Shown: one piece after another, positions 6,497 through 8,278 of the stretch
How positions within the stretch are numbered: the first letter of the stretch is position 1
Layout: every line of letters starts with the position of its first letter
NCBI GenBank assembly: GCA_037131065.1
Contig: JBAXRT010000130.1
Coordinates: forward strand, 1-8,278
From: JBAXRT01 sp037131065
GTDB taxonomy: Bacteria > Bacteroidota > Bacteroidia > Bacteroidales > FEN-979
Direction of reading: 5' to 3'
DNA: 8,278 nt
Notes under the pieces: generated by a model
What the model saw: only the letters and a program-made list of their open reading frames with translations
Told to the model about the DNA's origin: nothing
Database searches by the model: none
Made by a program: the position numbers and the translations under genes

Positions 6497-7432
6497 ATGA
6501 CAGAGAATACAGAGAAGGTCAGGTGCCTGATCATCGGATCGGGCCCTGCCGGTTATACTGCCGCTATCTATGCGGCCAGGGCAGATCTGAAACCCGTTAT
6601 GTACCAGGGTATGCAACCGGGTGGTCAGCTGACCATCACAACCGAGGTCGATAACTTTCCGGGCTATCCCGAAGGGGTGCAGGGTCCACAGATGATGGAG
6701 GATCTCAGGAAGCAGGCTGAACGGTTCGGAACGCAGGTCAGGTTCGGTGTGGTCACAAAGGTCGATTTCTCCGCGAGGCCCTTCAGGGCCGAAGCGGATG
6801 ACGGAAAGACCATCGTGGCGGAAACCGTGATCATCGCCACAGGTGCCTCTGCAAAATGGATGGGACTGGAATCAGAGAAAAAATATATGGGCCAGGGTGT
6901 GTCGGGATGCGCCACCTGCGACGGATTCTTCTACCGGGGACAGGATGTGGCCATTGTGGGTGGAGGTGACACAGCCGCCGAAGAGGCTACGTATCTTGCA
7001 AAACTTTGCAAAAAAGTTTACATGATCCATCGACGGAATGAACTCCGCGCCTCAAAAGTCATGCAACACAAGGTGTTCAATACACCGAACATTGAAATGG
7101 TCTGGGATTCGGTTCCTGAAGAGGTCCTCGGGGATGAGAACGGAGTGATCGGATTGAGGGTTCGCAACGTCAAGTCCGGGGATGCAAGGAATCTTGATGT
7201 TACCGGGTTTTTCGTAGCCATCGGACACAAACCGAACACCGAAATTTTCCAGGGCCAGGTGGAGCTGGATGAGATGGGATATGTTAAAACCAAGCCCGGT
7301 TCTGCACTGACAAGTGTGGAAGGCGTTTTTGCCTCGGGCGATGTCCAGGACCACTACTACCGCCAGGCTATCACTGCCGCCGGCACCGGCTGTATGGCAG
7401 CCATCGAGGCGGAGAGATTTCTTGGTAGTTAG
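6497..7432 (+). CDS. trxB: Thioredoxin-disulfide reductase (NADPH, FAD)
   Basis: This 311-aa cytoplasmic flavoenzyme uses NADPH to reduce thioredoxin, which in turn supplies ribonucleotide reductase, peroxiredoxins and protein disulfide repair. FAD-binding GSGPAG is at 14-19 and the redox-active CATC at 138-141. The NADPH Rossmann motif GGGDTA is at 155-160, followed by HRR (178-180), whose arginines contact the NADPH 2'-phosphate. The second FAD motif GDVQD (281-285) is followed by YRQAITAAGTG. Length and motif order are those of ordinary low-molecular-weight TrxB. The ATG at 6497 is chosen because Bacteroidota TrxB proteins begin shortly before the LIIGSGPAG strand and because the alternative TTG at 6473 lies in the -7 box. 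No thioredoxin gene is in the window. purL follows after 31 bp and could be read through from here. Confidence 0.95.
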   Translation: MTENTEKVRCLIIGSGPAGYTAAIYAARADLKPVMYQGMQPGGQLTITTEVDNFPGYPEGVQGPQMMEDLRKQAERFGTQVRFGVVTKVDFSARPFRAEADDGKTIVAETVIIATGASAKWMGLESEKKYMGQGVSGCATCDGFFYRGQDVAIVGGGDTAAEEATYLAKLCKKVYMIHRRNELRASKVMQHKVFNTPNIEMVWDSVPEEVLGDENGVIGLRVRNVKSGDARNLDVTGFFVAIGHKPNTEIFQGQVELDEMGYVKTKPGSALTSVEGVFASGDVQDHYYRQAITAAGTGCMAAIEAERFLGS

Positions 7433-7463
7433 AACAATATAGCTCAGATACACTCTAAAGCCC

Positions 7464-8278
7464 ATGATAACCTTCTTCCGTACCTCCGACAAGATCTACG
7501 CGGTTGAGAGCAGTAAAAATCCTGACCCGATTGACTTCGAAAAACTTTTGTGGCTCTTCAGCGATGCGAAGCTTGTTCCCGAAAATATAATTGCAGGGAA
7601 GTTTGTCGGACCGAGAAGGGAGATGATAACGCCGTGGAGCACCAATGCTGTCGAGATCACCCAGAATATGGGAATAAGCGGTATCCGGCGTATTGAAGAA
7701 TTCACGATTTACGATTTACGATTTACTAATTTGGATCCCATGCTTCAGCACGTGTATGACGGTCTGGACCAGGAAATTTTCTATATCGTTCATCAGCCGG
7801 ATCCTGTTCTTTATATTGAAGATATTGCGGCGTATAACCGGAAAGAGGGACTGGCTCTGAGCAGTGAGGAGATCGGTTATCTCACCGGCCTCAGCCGGAA
7901 ACTCAGGCGCAGCCTGACCGACAGCGAAGTATTCGGTTTTTCACAGGTCAATTCGGAACATTGCCGCCATAAGATCTTCAATGGCGCTTTCATAATCGAT
8001 GGAAGGGAGATGCCGGAATCTCTCTTTTCCCTGATCAGAAAAACCTCGAAACAAAATCCGGGATTTCTTGTCTCTGCCTATAAAGACAACGTGGCATTCA
8101 TCCTGGGACCGGCCATTGACCAGTTTGCACCGGAACGCCAGGATATTGCCGGTTATTTTACCATCAAAGAGATTGAATCGGTCATTTCACTCAAGGCCGA
8201 GACCCATAATTTTCCGACCACAGTCGAACCCTTCAACGGGGCCGCCACAGGCTCGGGCGGAGAGATCCGCGACAGGAT
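7464..8278 (+). CDS. purL: Phosphoribosylformylglycinamidine synthase, large single-chain type (5' part)
   Basis: The reading frame stays open to the window end and gives residues 1-271 of an enzyme usually about 1,200-1,300 aa. PurL converts FGAR, glutamine and ATP to FGAM in purine synthesis. The N-terminal PurS-like domain includes FVGPRREMITPWSTNAVEI (47-65). The linker has GFSQVNSEHCRHK (158-170), and the first FGAM-synthase ATP-binding domain starts with SLKAETHNFPTTVEPFNG (242-259), carrying the conserved ETHNFPT, and then GSGGEIRDR. Residues 81-87 (TIYDLRF) are encoded by a heptanucleotide tandem repeat. From memory, Bacteroides PurL has an unrelated, roughly equally long segment here, between the IEE and DPMLQ landmarks. 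The gap to trxB (7433-7463) holds no clear -7 box, so cotranscription with trxB is likely. Confidence 0.95.
   Translation, partial: MITFFRTSDKIYAVESSKNPDPIDFEKLLWLFSDAKLVPENIIAGKFVGPRREMITPWSTNAVEITQNMGISGIRRIEEFTIYDLRFTNLDPMLQHVYDGLDQEIFYIVHQPDPVLYIEDIAAYNRKEGLALSSEEIGYLTGLSRKLRRSLTDSEVFGFSQVNSEHCRHKIFNGAFIIDGREMPESLFSLIRKTSKQNPGFLVSAYKDNVAFILGPAIDQFAPERQDIAGYFTIKEIESVISLKAETHNFPTTVEPFNGAATGSGGEIRDR
7704..7726. repeat. Heptanucleotide tandem repeat (ACGATTT) inside purL
   Basis: ACGATTT is repeated three times without a mismatch (7704-7724), and the AC at 7725-7726 starts a fourth, which decays into CTAATTT. Because the unit is 7 bp, three copies make 21 bp and keep the frame, coding for T-I-Y-D-L-R-F. 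The tract is much more AT-rich than the coding sequence around it and uses codons such as TTA and CGA that are scarce in the neighbouring genes. Gain or loss of a single unit would shift the frame of purL. Confidence 0.9.

Overview
The window comes from a member of the Bacteroidota, most likely an environmental Bacteroidales-type lineage. Four signs support this. Promoter-like boxes of the form TAnnTTTG, the Bacteroidota -7 element, sit upstream of several genes, and Shine-Dalgarno motifs are absent. One protein ends in a FlgD-like, T9SS type A sorting domain. Another has a CarboxypepD_reg-like domain. PurL is the long single-chain type. All six genes are on the + strand and no RNA gene was seen.

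Layout: bases 1-366 hold no gene. They contain two copies of a 55-bp GGCGCC-rich repeat (121 bp apart) and then an AT-rich leader with a TAAATTTG promoter box. Next comes a POTRA-less Omp85/BamA-TamA-like outer-membrane barrel (367-1653). The 142-bp gap after it carries a 10-bp direct repeat, two overlapping hairpins and a promoter candidate. It leads into a 716-aa exported protein that joins about a dozen ankyrin repeats to a metallo-beta-lactamase-fold hydrolase domain (1796-3946). A consensus -7 box then precedes a secreted beta-propeller protein with a T9SS tail (4009-5121), followed after 16 bp by an exported CarboxypepD_reg-domain protein with a long unassigned C-terminus (5138-6436). 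A third consensus -7 box precedes thioredoxin reductase trxB (6497-7432). The 5' part of purL (7464 to the window end) follows after 31 bp.

The first four proteins all have signal peptides and belong to the cell envelope or the outside of the cell. They do not make up a recognisable pathway. trxB and purL are cytoplasmic housekeeping genes. I see no defence system, prophage, transposase, CRISPR array or biosynthetic cluster. The observations most worth checking are a three-copy heptanucleotide tandem repeat (ACGATTT) inside the coding region of purL, the fold-back repeat family at the left edge, the exported ankyrin-MBL fusion, and the direct repeats upstream of its promoter. In two places the -7 box itself supplies a TTG that can be mistaken for a start codon.
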